Shown one piece after another: positions 7,768-17,650 of a DNA stretch of 64,000 nucleotides. Source of the DNA: Blastococcus tunisiensis (GTDB taxonomy: Bacteria; Actinomycetota; Actinomycetes; Mycobacteriales; Geodermatophilaceae). The stretch lies in the NCBI RefSeq assembly GCF_900112815.1, contig NZ_FOND01000002.1, positions 276,551-340,550 of the forward strand, in the 5' to 3' direction. Position 1 is the first letter of the stretch. The number at the start of each line of letters is the position of its first letter. The position numbers were made by a program, and so were the translations under genes. The notes under the pieces are model-generated. The model was not told the DNA's origin. It saw only the letters and a list, made by a program, of their open reading frames with translations, and did not search any database.

Positions 7768-7802
7768 CCGCGCGATCGAGCACGGCCCGCACCCGCGCGA
7801 TC
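7745..7802. repeat. Perfect 25-bp tandem duplication causing a frameshift
   Basis: Two identical 25-bp units (7745-7769 and 7770-7794) each begin GCGCGATC, and a further GCGCGATC follows at 7795-7802. Slippage between GCGCGATC copies explains the duplication. Because 25 is not a multiple of 3, it moves the sensor gene out of frame. Removing one unit restores a continuous reading frame through receiver and HATPase domains. Confidence 0.92.
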
Positions 7803-9971
7803 AGCTCGTCGGCGCGGAACGGCTTGGCCAGGTAGTCGTCCGCGCCGGCCTGCAGACCCTCGACCGAGGCCTCCTGCCCTGCCCGTGCGGTCAGCATGAT
7901 CACGGGGACCGACCGGGTGGCGGGGTCGCTGCGCAGCGCACGCAGCAGCTGGAAGCCGTCGACCCGGGGCATCATGACGTCGGTCAGCACGACGTCCGGC
8001 CGGCGCTCCGCGACCGCCGCCAGCGCCTCCTCGCCGTTCGCCGTCGTCCGCACCGACCAGTGCGGGCCGAGCAGCCGGGTCAGGTAGGCACGCATGTCGG
8101 CGTTGTCGTCGACCACCAGCACGTGCGCGTGGTCCGCCGCGGCCGGCTGGTCGGCGGGGCGGGAGGTGTCCTCCTCCCAGCTCGCCGCTTCACCCCGGGC
8201 CCCCTCCGACGGGTGGACCGGGGTGATGCTCTCCTCGTCGGCGGCGTCGGGGGCGCCGTAGGGGAGCGCGACGGTGAACGTGCTGCCCGCCCCCGGCTCG
8301 CTGGTCACCGACACCTGCCCGCCGTGCAGCGCGACCAGTTCGTGGACCAGGGCGAGGCCGATGCCGGTGCCCTCCCGGGTGCGTGCGGTCGCCCCCGGGA
8401 CCCGGTGGAACCGCTCGAAGAGGTGCGGCAGCTCGGCGGCGACGATGCCGACGCCGGTGTCGGCCACCGTCAGCTCGACCCCGTCGTCCCGGGCGCGCAG
8501 GGCGACGTCGATCCCACCGACGAACGTGTACTTCACCGCGTTCGCCAGCAGGTTGACCACGACCTTCTCCCACATCCGCGGGTCCACGTGGACCGGCCGG
8601 TCCAGCGGGGGGCAGTGAACGGTCAGGCGCAGGCCGGCCCGCTCGGTGGCGGCGCGGAAGATGCCGGCGAGCTCCCCGGTGAACGTGGCCAGGTCGGTCG
8701 CCACCCGGACGGGGCTCGCCCGGCCGGCCTCGATGCTGGCGACGTCGAGCAGGTCGTCGACCAGGCGCTGCAGCCGCCGGCCGTTGCGCATCGCCAGCTG
8801 CAGCTGCTCGCGCGCCGCGGCCGGCAGCGGGTCGGCGGTGTCGTCCAGGACGTCGCCGATCGGGCCGAGCAGCAGGGTCAGCGGCGTGCGCAGCTCGTGG
8901 CTCACGTCGGAGAAGAACGTCGTCTTCGCCCGGTCGAGCGCGGCCAGGGACTCCGCGCGTTCCCGCTCGGCCGCGAACGCGCGCACGGTGGCCACCGCGC
9001 CGGCGAACTGGCCGCTCACCAGCTCGTGGAACGTCCGGTACTCCTCGTCCAGCGCCCGGTTCGGGCTGGTGCCGAGCAGCAGCAGCCCGACCGGGTCGCC
9101 GTCGCGCGACGGCGCCATGGGCAGCACGACCGCGTCGGCGACGGCGTCGCCGAACGGGCCGCCGGCCAGGCCCAGGCCGCGCACGTCCGTCGGCAGGTCC
9201 GCGGCCCCGCCGGCGACGTCGGGCAGCAGGTCGGGGTCGCAGCCGGCCACCGCCACGCGGCGGTGCCGCCGCCCGTCCGGATCGGCCAGGTAGACCGCGG
9301 CGAACGGCACGTCGAGCGGGCTGTCGGCCAACGCGCCGCACATGGCCGTGACGGTCTCCTGCTCGCTCCGCAGGGAGCGGCCCTCGGTCGCCAGCCGGTG
9401 CAGCAGCCGCTGGCGTCGCTCGCCGAGCACCTGGCCGGTCACCTCGGTGCACACGGCGTGCATGCCGGCGACCTGCCCGGAGTCGTCGAAGGCGGGGGCG
9501 TGCGAGACGGTGAAGTAGGTCTCCTCGCGGTACCCGGAGCGCTCGAGGAGCAGCAGCAGGCCCGGCAGCCAGGACGCGTCGAGCGTCGTCATGGCGTGCT
9601 CGATCGGCGGGCCGAGCGCGTCCCAGCCCTCGGCGAGCGTCTCCCGGATGTCCTGGCCGATCGCCGGGTGCTTGCCGCCGATCAGCGGGGCGTAGGCGTC
9701 GTTGTAGAACTGCAGGTGCTCCGGGCCCCAGGTCAGGACCATGGGGAACCTCGACACCAGCACCGTGCGCACGGCGTACCGCAGGGCGGCCGGCCACGTC
9801 TCGACCGGGCCGACGGACGTGCCCGACCAGTCCAGCCCGGCCATGAGCCGGCCGGCCTCACCGCCCGCGGCGAACAGCTCGCCGCGGTCCGGCCCCGGCA
9901 CGGGATCGGGAACCACGTTCACCTCCAGCCGGGGACGGCCATCAACCGCAGGATCCGGACGGACCGGCCGG

Positions 9972-11102
<1,131 letters not shown>

Positions 11103-11133
11103 TCAGCGAGACGCGGCGTCGGCCCCCTGCTGG

Positions 11134-11187
11134 GTCCCCCGCGAGCCTGCGGGTGGGGGAGGCAGGGGTCCTCACCCGAGGGGGGAC
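11134..11187 (-). terminator. Hairpin-rich 3' region after citrate synthase
   Basis: GTCCCCC (11134-11140) pairs with GGGGGAC (11181-11187), and CCTGC (11146-11150) pairs with GCAGG (11163-11167) inside. Read on the minus strand, the citrate synthase TAG is followed by AAGGACCCCGTCCCC. This opening resembles the 3' modules after other genes in the window. It lacks a U-tract. Confidence 0.45.
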
Positions 11188-11199
11188 GGGGTCCTTCTG

Positions 11200-12330
11200 C
11201 TAGCTCGGCGCGACCTCGGTCATCGACTTGGTCTGGATGGTGTCCCAGCCGGCGACCTCCTCGGGCTTGCGCGGGTCGGGGCCGATGTAGCGGGCCGACG
11301 GGCGCACCAGGCGGCCGGTGTTCTTCTGCTCGAGGATGTGCGCGCACCAGCCGGCGGTGCGGGCACAGGTGAACATCGAGGTGAACATGTGGCTCGGCAC
11401 CTCGGCGAAGTCGAGGACGATGGCCGCCCAGAACTCCACGTTGGTCTCGACCGGGCGGTCGGGACGGCGCTCGCGCAGCTCCTTGAGCGCGGCGTTCTCC
11501 AGGGCCAGGGCGGCCTCGAACCGCGGTGCGCCGAGCTCCTCGGCGGAGCGGCGGAGGACGCGGGCACGGGGGTCCTCGGCCCGGTAGACCCGGTGGCCGA
11601 AGCCCATCAGCCGTTCCTTGCGGTCGAGCAGGTCCTTCACGTACTTCTCGGCGTCGCCGGTCTGCTCGACCTCGTCGAGCATGTGCAGCACGCGGGAGGG
11701 GGCGCCGCCGTGCAGCGGGCCGGACATCGCGCCGATGGCGCCGGAGAGGGACGCGGCCACGTCGGCGCCGGTGGAGGCGATGACGCGGGCGGTGAACGTG
11801 GAGGCGTTCATGCCGTGCTCGGCGGCCGACGTCCAGTAGGCGTCGACGGCGGCGACGTGCGCGGGGTCGGGCTCGCCGCGCCAGCGGACCATGAACCGCT
11901 CGACGATCGTGTCGGCCTCGTCGATGCGGCGCTGGGGGACGGCGGGGATGCCGATGCCGCGGGCGGACTGCGCCACGTAGGACAGCGCCATGACGGCGGC
12001 CCGGGCGAGCTCCTCGCGGGCCTCCTCGGCGTCGATGTCCAGCAGCGGGCGGTAGCCCCAGATCGGGGTGAGCATCGCCAGGGCGGCCTGGACGTCGACG
12101 CGGACGTCACCGGTGTGCACCGGGATCGGGAACGGCTCCGCCGGGGGGAGGCCGGGGCCGAACTTGCCGTCGACCAGCAGGGCCCACACGTTGCCGAAGG
12201 TGACCTTGCCGACGAGGTCCTCGATGTCGACGCCGCGATAGCGGAGCGCACCGCCGTCCTTGTCCGGTTCGGCGATCTCGGTCTCGAAGGCGATGATGCC
12301 TTCCAGGCCGGGTACGAAGTCGTCGGCCAT
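11200..12330 (-). CDS. citA: Citrate synthase (CitA-type, citrate synthase 2)
   Basis: Condenses acetyl-CoA with oxaloacetate to give citrate, feeding the TCA cycle. The 376-residue protein carries the active-site set His172 (EHGMNAST), His207 (GPLHGG), His246 (MGFGHRVYR) and Asp307 (IVLDFAE). It matches the shorter mycobacterial CitA rather than the long GltA type. It is divergent from pdxH, an arrangement seen in many actinobacteria; serC lies downstream. Because CitA-like enzymes overlap with 2-methylcitrate synthases, some propionyl-CoA activity cannot be excluded from sequence. No prp genes are nearby, which favours citrate synthase. Confidence 0.92.
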   Translation of the reverse strand: MADDFVPGLEGIIAFETEIAEPDKDGGALRYRGVDIEDLVGKVTFGNVWALLVDGKFGPGLPPAEPFPIPVHTGDVRVDVQAALAMLTPIWGYRPLLDIDAEEAREELARAAVMALSYVAQSARGIGIPAVPQRRIDEADTIVERFMVRWRGEPDPAHVAAVDAYWTSAAEHGMNASTFTARVIASTGADVAASLSGAIGAMSGPLHGGAPSRVLHMLDEVEQTGDAEKYVKDLLDRKERLMGFGHRVYRAEDPRARVLRRSAEELGAPRFEAALALENAALKELRERRPDRPVETNVEFWAAIVLDFAEVPSHMFTSMFTCARTAGWCAHILEQKNTGRLVRPSARYIGPDPRKPEEVAGWDTIQTKSMTEVAPS

Positions 12331-12494
12331 CTCGCATGCTCCTCTGCGCGCGGGCGCTGCGCGCCGGGTTCTTGGCGCGCAGATTGCCAGCCGACCCTAG
12401 GCGGTGCGGCCCGGCAGGGCACACGGGGGGCCGGTCCCGGGCTGCCGCGGGGCCTGTCCGCGCCGACGACGGCCCGCGGTGCCAGCATGGCGGG

Positions 12495-13142
12495 GTGCCC
12501 GACCTCTCCCGCATGCGCAACGACTACACGGCCGGCCGGCTGACCGAGGAGGACCTCGCCCCGACGTGGGTCGAGCAGTTCGACCGCTGGTTCGGCGACG
12601 TCGTGGCCGCCGGGATCCCCGAGCCCAACGCGGTGGTCGTCGCGACGGCCGATGCCGACGGGGCCCCGGACGCCCGCGTCGTCCTGATGAAGGGCTACGA
12701 CGAGGTCGGCTTCATCTTCGGCACCAGCTACGCCTCGGCCAAGGGGGCCCAGCTGGCGGCCAACCCGCGGGCCACGCTGGTCTTCCCCTGGCACGCCCTG
12801 CAGCGGCAGGTGCGGGTGAGCGGGCGGGTGGAGCGGATCGGTGACGCCGCCTCGGACGGCCTCTGGGACCCGCGGCCGCGGGGGGCGCAGCTGGCCGCGG
12901 TGGCGTCGGTGCAGTCGACCGTCGTCGACTCGCGGGAGGAGCTCGTGGAGCGGCTGCGGCTGCTCGACGAGCAGACCGCCGACGGGCCGGTGCCGCGGCC
13001 GGAGATCTGGGGCGGCTACCGGGTGCTGCCCGAGCGGGTGGAGTTCTGGCAGGGCGGCAAGGACCGGCTGCACGACCGGCTGCGGTTCGTCCGGGACGAC
13101 GAGGAGGGTGGCGGCTGGATCGTGCAGCGACTGGCCCCGTGA
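12495..13142 (+). CDS. pdxH: Pyridoxamine 5'-phosphate oxidase
   Basis: PdxH oxidises pyridoxine or pyridoxamine 5'-phosphate to pyridoxal 5'-phosphate with FMN and oxygen. The 215-residue protein has the family N-terminus (LSRMRNDY), the FMN-binding block PDARVVLMKGYDEVGFIFGTSY, ATLVFPW, and the C-terminal WGGYRVLPERVEFWQGGKDRLHDRLRF signature with the substrate-binding RLHDR. The GTG at 12495 is chosen because the LSRMRNDY motif follows directly; an open frame extends upstream to 12336 without family similarity. PLP made here is the cofactor of nearby SerC, a suggestive but not operonic link, since the genes are divergent. Confidence 0.95.
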   Translation: MPDLSRMRNDYTAGRLTEEDLAPTWVEQFDRWFGDVVAAGIPEPNAVVVATADADGAPDARVVLMKGYDEVGFIFGTSYASAKGAQLAANPRATLVFPWHALQRQVRVSGRVERIGDAASDGLWDPRPRGAQLAAVASVQSTVVDSREELVERLRLLDEQTADGPVPRPEIWGGYRVLPERVEFWQGGKDRLHDRLRFVRDDEEGGGWIVQRLAP

Positions 13143-13277
13143 CGGAGGACCCCGCGACCTCGGCGGCGTTCAGAGGCTCGCCCCGAGCGAGCGAGGGGTG
13201 AGGGGAACGCGGTCCTTGCTCCCGCGAGCCCGGCGCGGGCCCCTGCAGCGGGTCCGGACGAGCGAACCGGCGACCTC
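13143..13277. terminator. GC-rich hairpin region between pdxH and the MFS gene
   Basis: The 135-bp gap contains a reverse-oriented copy of the window's recurrent 3' module (AGAGGCTCGCC ... GAGGGGTGAGGGG ... GGTCCTT, about 13170-13217). It matches the reverse complement of the module after the methyltransferase gene. A second GC-rich hairpin (GAGCCCGGCGCGGGCCC) follows. It likely ends pdxH transcription; no distinct promoter could be picked out. Confidence 0.4.
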
Positions 13278-14645
13278 GTGACCTCTCCCGTCGACCCGGT
13301 CGAGGGTGGCAAGGCGGTCGAGGAGCCGATCCCTCTCGGACGGCGGCGCAGCTGGGCGATCGACACCACCCCGCTGCGCAACCCGCACTACCGCCGGCTG
13401 TTCTGGGGCGTCGCCGCCACGATGCTGGGCCAGCAGATGACGCTGGTGGCCGTCCCGTTCCAGGTCTACCTCCTCACCGGGTCCTCCCTCCTCGTGGGCG
13501 TCACCTCCCTGGTGGCGCTGGTGCCGCTGGTCGTGCTCGGGCTGCTGGGCGGCGCGATCGCCGACGCGATGGACCGGCGCCGGCTGATGCTGATCACCTC
13601 GGTGGGTGCGGCGGTCACCAGCGCGCTGCTCGCCGTCCAGGCCCTGCTGCCCGGCGGCGGGAACCTGGTGCTGCTGTGGGTGCTCACCGCCTGCGTCTCC
13701 GGCTTCGCGGCGGTCAACCAGCCCACCCGGGCGGCGGTGATCCCGGCGATCGTGGGCCAGGCCAACATCGCCGCGGCCAACGCGCTGGCGATGACCGTCC
13801 GGCAGGTCGGCGTGATCGTGGGGCCGCTGCTGGCCGGCGTGCTCATCGGGATGGGCGAGCTGTTCCTCACCTACGCCGTGGACGCCCTGGGCTTCCTCGC
13901 GGCGGCCGTGCTGCTGCGCGGTCTGCCCCCGCTGCCGCCGGCCGGGGTGGACGGTCCGCTGCGGCTGCGGGCGGCCGTGCGCGGGGTGGGGGAGGGGTTC
14001 GCCTTCCTGCGCACCCAGCCGGTGCTGCTGATGACCTTCGTGGTGGACATCATCGCCATGATGTTCGCCTGGCCGCAGGCGGTCTTCCCGGAGCTGTCGC
14101 AGACCCGGTTCGCCGAGTCGCCCAACAGCCTCGGCTGGCTGTTCGCCGGCATCTCGATCGGCGCCCTGGTCTCCGGGCTCACGTCGGGCTGGGTCTCGCG
14201 GGTGGACCGGCAGGGGGCCGTCGTCCTCGCCGCGATCGCCGTGTGGGGGGTGGCGATCATCGGCTTCGGGTTCGCGCCGACGCTGTGGCTGGCCGTCCTC
14301 TGCCTCGCGGTCGCCGGCGCCGGCGACATGGTCAGCGCGGTGCTGCGCACGTCGATGCTCCAGCTCGCCGCACCCGACGACATGCGGGGGCGGATGCAGG
14401 GGGTGTTCATCGTCGTGGTCGCCGGCGGTCCGCGGCTGGGCGACCTGCGGGCCGGTGCGCTGGCCAGCGCCGCGTCGGTGAGCGTCGCGATGGTGTCCGG
14501 CGGCGTCGTCGTCGTGCTGGCGATGGCCGTCGTCGCGCTGGCCGTGCCGTCGTTCTGGCTGTTCCGCGCGTCGCGTGCCGACGCAGGTGCCCGGCCGGGC
14601 TCGCCCGCCCCCGAGAGTGGCGAGGGCCGGCCGGGCAGCGACTGA
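13278..14645 (+). CDS. MFS transporter (EntS/MFS_3-like exporter)
   Basis: This 455-residue polytopic membrane protein has about 12 hydrophobic helices in two halves. The loop after helix 2 has the MFS motif-A-like GGAIADAMDRRRLM, the usual gating loop between helices 2 and 3. FAAVNQPTRAAVIPAIV and RQVGVIVGPLLAGVL match the MFS_3/enterobactin-exporter (EntS) subgroup of drug or siderophore exporters. The GTG start at 13278 is the first one that keeps the short cytosolic N-terminus. The polar C-terminal tail is Pro/Ser-rich. No siderophore biosynthesis genes are nearby, so the substrate is unknown. Confidence 0.88.
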   Translation: MTSPVDPVEGGKAVEEPIPLGRRRSWAIDTTPLRNPHYRRLFWGVAATMLGQQMTLVAVPFQVYLLTGSSLLVGVTSLVALVPLVVLGLLGGAIADAMDRRRLMLITSVGAAVTSALLAVQALLPGGGNLVLLWVLTACVSGFAAVNQPTRAAVIPAIVGQANIAAANALAMTVRQVGVIVGPLLAGVLIGMGELFLTYAVDALGFLAAAVLLRGLPPLPPAGVDGPLRLRAAVRGVGEGFAFLRTQPVLLMTFVVDIIAMMFAWPQAVFPELSQTRFAESPNSLGWLFAGISIGALVSGLTSGWVSRVDRQGAVVLAAIAVWGVAIIGFGFAPTLWLAVLCLAVAGAGDMVSAVLRTSMLQLAAPDDMRGRMQGVFIVVVAGGPRLGDLRAGALASAASVSVAMVSGGVVVVLAMAVVALAVPSFWLFRASRADAGARPGSPAPESGEGRPGSD

Positions 14646-14687
14646 GGATGCCACAGCTCCGGCACGCCCCGGTGCCGGTACCGGGGC

Positions 14688-15347
14688 TCAGGCCAGCGCG
14701 TGGGCGACCACGGTGAGGTCGGCGACCAGGGCCCGGTAGGCGGCGTCGCGGGCGTCGTCCGGCGTGCGCAGGATCGCCGAGGGGTGCGTGGTCGCCAGCA
14801 TCCAGGTCTGGGACGGCGCGTCCTCCTCCTCGTCGGCCGCCTCGACGCCGGGCGGGGTCCACGGGAGCAGCTGCCCGCGGTCCCTGGTGATCCGGAAGGA
14901 CGGCGAGATCAGCGCCGTGGCGGCCGTCGCCCCCAGGCACACGACCACCTCGGGCCGGAGGACGGCGAACTCCGCCTCCAGCCACGGGCGGCAGGCCCGC
15001 AGGTGCTCGGCGCCGGGCTTCTGGTGGATCCGCCGCTTGCCCTTCTGCGTGAACCGGAAGTGCTTGACCGCGTTGGTGATGTAGGCGTCGCGACGGTCGA
15101 TGCCGGCGTCCCCGAGCGCCTCGTCGAGCAGCCGGCCGGCCGGTCCGACGAACGGTTCGCCCTGGCGGTCCTCCCGGTCACCGGGCTGCTCGCCGACGAA
15201 CACGATCCGGGCGGTGGGCGGGCCGTCGCCGAACACCGTCTGGGTGGCCGGCTCCCACAGCTCGCACGCCCGGCAGCCGGCGGCCGCCGTCCGGAGCCCG
15301 TCGAGCCCCACGCCGCCCGGCGGCTGCGCGATCCCGTTCTCGGTCAC
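14688..15347 (-). CDS. udgX: UdgX-type uracil-DNA binding protein/glycosylase
   Basis: The 219-residue protein is a family 4-like uracil-DNA glycosylase of the UdgX class, which forms an extremely stable covalent complex with uracil-containing DNA. Motif A is GEQPGD (residues 52-57). The class-defining KRRIH loop is at 104-108, with His108 matching the histidine that captures the deoxyribose in the mycobacterial enzyme. Motif B is THPSAILR near residue 193. Cys25 and Cys28 plus later cysteines fit the 4Fe-4S site. The start is the GTG at 15347, giving VTENGIAQ. It is divergent from an ABC operon, and the 90-bp gap must hold both promoters. Whether it turns over or only traps uracil cannot be read from sequence. 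Confidence 0.92.
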   Translation of the reverse strand: MTENGIAQPPGGVGLDGLRTAAAGCRACELWEPATQTVFGDGPPTARIVFVGEQPGDREDRQGEPFVGPAGRLLDEALGDAGIDRRDAYITNAVKHFRFTQKGKRRIHQKPGAEHLRACRPWLEAEFAVLRPEVVVCLGATAATALISPSFRITRDRGQLLPWTPPGVEAADEEEDAPSQTWMLATTHPSAILRTPDDARDAAYRALVADLTVVAHALA

Positions 15348-15437
15348 GCCTCGATGACACCGCAGGTCACGGTCCGGCGCGACAGGTGGCGGCCGATACG
15401 GTGCTGACCAGGAGATCCACCTACTGCTGGGGGAGAT

Positions 15438-16349
15438 GTGCTCGAGTTCGACGGGCTCCACAAGAGCTTCGGCGACATCCGCGTGCTCGACGGGGTCGGC
15501 TTCACGGTCGCACCCGGCTCGATGTTCGGCTTCTGCGGCTCCAACGGGGCCGGCAAGACGACGACGATGCGCATCGCCATGGGCCTGGTCCGGCCGGACG
15601 CGGGCGAGGTGCGCTGGCAGGGCCGGGCCCTGGACCAGGCCACCCGGCGCCGGATCGGCTACATGCCGGAGGAGCGCGGCCTCTACCCCAAGATGAAGGT
15701 CGGGGAGCAGGTCGCCTACTTCGCCAGGCTGCACGGGCTCGACGGCGCCGCCGCCACGAAGGCCGCCGCCGAGTGGGTGGAGCGGCTCGGCCTCGGGGCC
15801 CGCCGGGGCGATCCCGTCGAGAAGCTGTCGCTGGGCAACCAGCAGCGCGTCCAGCTGGCCGCCGCCCTGGTGAGCCGCCCGGAGGTGCTCATCCTGGACG
15901 AGCCGTTCTCCGGCCTGGACCCGATCGGCGTGGACTCGCTGGCCGAGGCGCTGCTCGGGCAGGCCCGGGCCGGCGTCCCCGTCGTCTTCTCCAGCCACCA
16001 GCTCGACCTCGTCGAGCGCCTCTGCGACTCCGTCGGCATCCTGGCCCGCGGCCGGATGGTGGCCACCGGCACGGTCGAGGAGCTGCGCCGGCGCGAGGCC
16101 GGCCGGCTGCTGCGGGTCGTCGTCCCCGATGCCGCGCCGGACTGGGCCGCCGCCCTGCCCGGCGTCCGGGTCGTCTCCGAGCAGGCCGGTGACACGGTGC
16201 TCGAGCTCGCCGACGGGGCCGACGACCAGACCGTCCTGGCCGCGGCGCTGCGCACCGGCCGGGTCGCCCACTTCGCCTGGCAGCAGCCCACTCTCGTCGA
16301 GCTTTTCCGCGGGGCCGTGGCGGCCCCGACCGTCGAGGAGGCGGCATGA
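15438..16349 (+). CDS. ABC transporter ATP-binding protein (NatA-like)
   Basis: This 303-residue ATPase has Walker A (FCGSNGAGKTTTMR), a diverged signature (LSLGNQQRVQ in place of LSGGQ), Walker B (LILDEPFSGLDP) and an H-loop in VFSSHQLDLVE. A C-terminal ~80-residue extension (LLRVVVPDAAPDWAAALPG...) is the DUF4162-type domain common in NatA/YhaQ ATPases. The start is GTG at 15438, immediately preceded by GGGGGAGAT. The gene overlaps the next (permease) by 4 bases as ATGA, so the two form one exporter. NatAB homologs export Na+ or drugs; the substrate here is undetermined. Confidence 0.92.
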   Translation: MLEFDGLHKSFGDIRVLDGVGFTVAPGSMFGFCGSNGAGKTTTMRIAMGLVRPDAGEVRWQGRALDQATRRRIGYMPEERGLYPKMKVGEQVAYFARLHGLDGAAATKAAAEWVERLGLGARRGDPVEKLSLGNQQRVQLAAALVSRPEVLILDEPFSGLDPIGVDSLAEALLGQARAGVPVVFSSHQLDLVERLCDSVGILARGRMVATGTVEELRRREAGRLLRVVVPDAAPDWAAALPGVRVVSEQAGDTVLELADGADDQTVLAAALRTGRVAHFAWQQPTLVELFRGAVAAPTVEEAA

Positions 16350-17533
16350 CCGAGCCCAGCACCCTGAGCAGCACGTCCCTCGTCGGCCTGGTGGCCAGGC
16401 GGGAGATCTCGGCGCGCATCCGCGACAAGAACTTCATCATCAGCTCGGCCGTCATCCTGGTCCTCCTGCTCGGCAGCATGGCGCTGCAGGTGGTCCTCCA
16501 GTCGGGCACCGAGGAGTCGAGGATCGGCGTCGTCGGCGCCACGCCCGGCCTCGAGCAGGCACTGCAGGCCCAGGGCGACGCGCTGGAGGTGGACGTCTCC
16601 GTCGTCGAGCTGGACGACCAGGCCGCCGCGACGGCGGCGATCGAGGCCGAGGACGTCGACAGCGCGCTCGTCGTGCAGGACGGCGAGTACGAGCTGCTGG
16701 TCCAGGAGTCCGCCGGCGGGAGCCTGGAGGCCATCGTGCAGGGCGCCGTGGCGCAGCTGTCGCTCGCCGAGCAGCTCGCCGAGGCGGGGATCTCCGACGT
16801 CACCGTCCCCGAGGTCCCGGTCACCGCGCTGGACCCGGACGCCGACCAGGACGGCCAGCGCGTCGTCGCCGCGATCATCGGCGCGGCCCTGCTCTACGGC
16901 CTGCTCATCCTCTTCGGCCAGTTCATCGCGCAGGGCGTCGTGGAGGAGAAGTCCAGCCGCGTCGTGGAGCTGCTGCTCGCGACGATGAAGCCGTGGCAGC
17001 TGCTCGCCGGCAAGATCCTCGGGCTCGGCGTGCTCGGGCTGGCCCAGATCGTGGTCATCGCCGTCGTGGGGGTGGCCGGTGCGATCACCTTCGACGTCGT
17101 CGACATCCCCGGCGACCTGGTCGGGACGGCGATCTCGGTGGTGCTGTGGTTCGTGCTGGCCTACGCCTTCTACGCGGCCATCTTCGCCGTCGCCGCGTCC
17201 CTGGTCAGCCGGCAGGAGGACCTCGGCACGGTGCTCATGCCGACCACGCTGGTGCTCGTCGTCGCCTTCGTCGTCGGCATCCAGGCGGCCTCGGCGCCGG
17301 ACGGGACGCTCGCCGTCGTCACGTCCTTCGTCCCCGGCCTCTCCCCGCTGGTGATGCCGGTGCGGCAGGCGGCCGGGGAGGTGGCGATCTGGGAGATCGG
17401 GCTGTCCGTCGTCCTCATGCTCGCCGCCGTCGCGCTGATCGTGCGGCTGGGCGGACGGATCTACGCCGGTGCGCTGCTGCGCACCAGCGGCAAGCTGAAG
17501 ATGCGGGAGGCGCTGAGGGCCGAGCGCTCGTGA
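16346..17533 (+). CDS. ABC-2 type transporter permease (NatB/YhaP-like)
   Basis: This 395-residue membrane partner of the upstream ATPase starts with the family motif VARREISARIRDKNFI, then a first helix (about residues 33-50). A large extracytoplasmic domain (~50-165) follows, and then a cluster of five helices. The conserved EEKSSRVVELLLATMKPWQLLAGKILG precedes helix 3 (about residue 203). This layout is typical of NatB-type exporters with a periplasmic-side domain. It overlaps the ATPase by 4 bases. A perfect 8-bp stem (17541-17548/17583-17590) follows the stop, marking the end of the two-gene operon. Confidence 0.9.
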   Translation: MTEPSTLSSTSLVGLVARREISARIRDKNFIISSAVILVLLLGSMALQVVLQSGTEESRIGVVGATPGLEQALQAQGDALEVDVSVVELDDQAAATAAIEAEDVDSALVVQDGEYELLVQESAGGSLEAIVQGAVAQLSLAEQLAEAGISDVTVPEVPVTALDPDADQDGQRVVAAIIGAALLYGLLILFGQFIAQGVVEEKSSRVVELLLATMKPWQLLAGKILGLGVLGLAQIVVIAVVGVAGAITFDVVDIPGDLVGTAISVVLWFVLAYAFYAAIFAVAASLVSRQEDLGTVLMPTTLVLVVAFVVGIQAASAPDGTLAVVTSFVPGLSPLVMPVRQAAGEVAIWEIGLSVVLMLAAVALIVRLGGRIYAGALLRTSGKLKMREALRAERS

Positions 17534-17540
17534 CGAAGGA

Positions 17541-17590
17541 CTCCCTTCCCCCCACGCCTCGCGTGGCTCGGCGCGGGCCCCTGAAGGGAG
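17541..17590 (+). terminator. Hairpin terminator after the NatAB-like operon
   Basis: CTCCCTTC (17541-17548) and GAAGGGAG (17583-17590) form a perfect 8-bp outer stem around a GC-rich inner region. The stop codon is followed directly by CGAAGGA, as after ppc. It has no U-tract. Confidence 0.6.
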
Positions 17591-17650
17591 CCGGTGGCGG
17601 TGCGCGGACGAGGTGGGTTGGCTGTTCTGCCGGTCGGGTAGCCGCGCGGC

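Larger units (their letters stand above)
7213..9922 (-). pseudogene. Hybrid sensor kinase with receiver and RsbW-like domain, split by a frameshift
   Basis: The ancestral product is a multidomain sensor. A PAS domain spans about residues 35-165, followed by a GAF-like region (~175-315). A histidine kinase follows, with phospho-acceptor His342 in the H-box SHELRTPL, N-box NLLANAVKYT and G-box GTGIGLAL. A complete receiver spans ~600-710, with phospho-acceptor Asp in VVLTDVMMP near 647. A C-terminal RsbW/HATPase domain follows in another frame (AACEAATNAIEHA ... VRITVRDHG). A perfect 25-bp tandem duplication at 7745-7794 shifts the frame right after the receiver. The shifted frame then stays open to about 5186, giving a nonsense tail. 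The GTG at 9916 fits GGAGG better than the one at 9922. The kinase-receiver part may still work. Confidence 0.85.
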
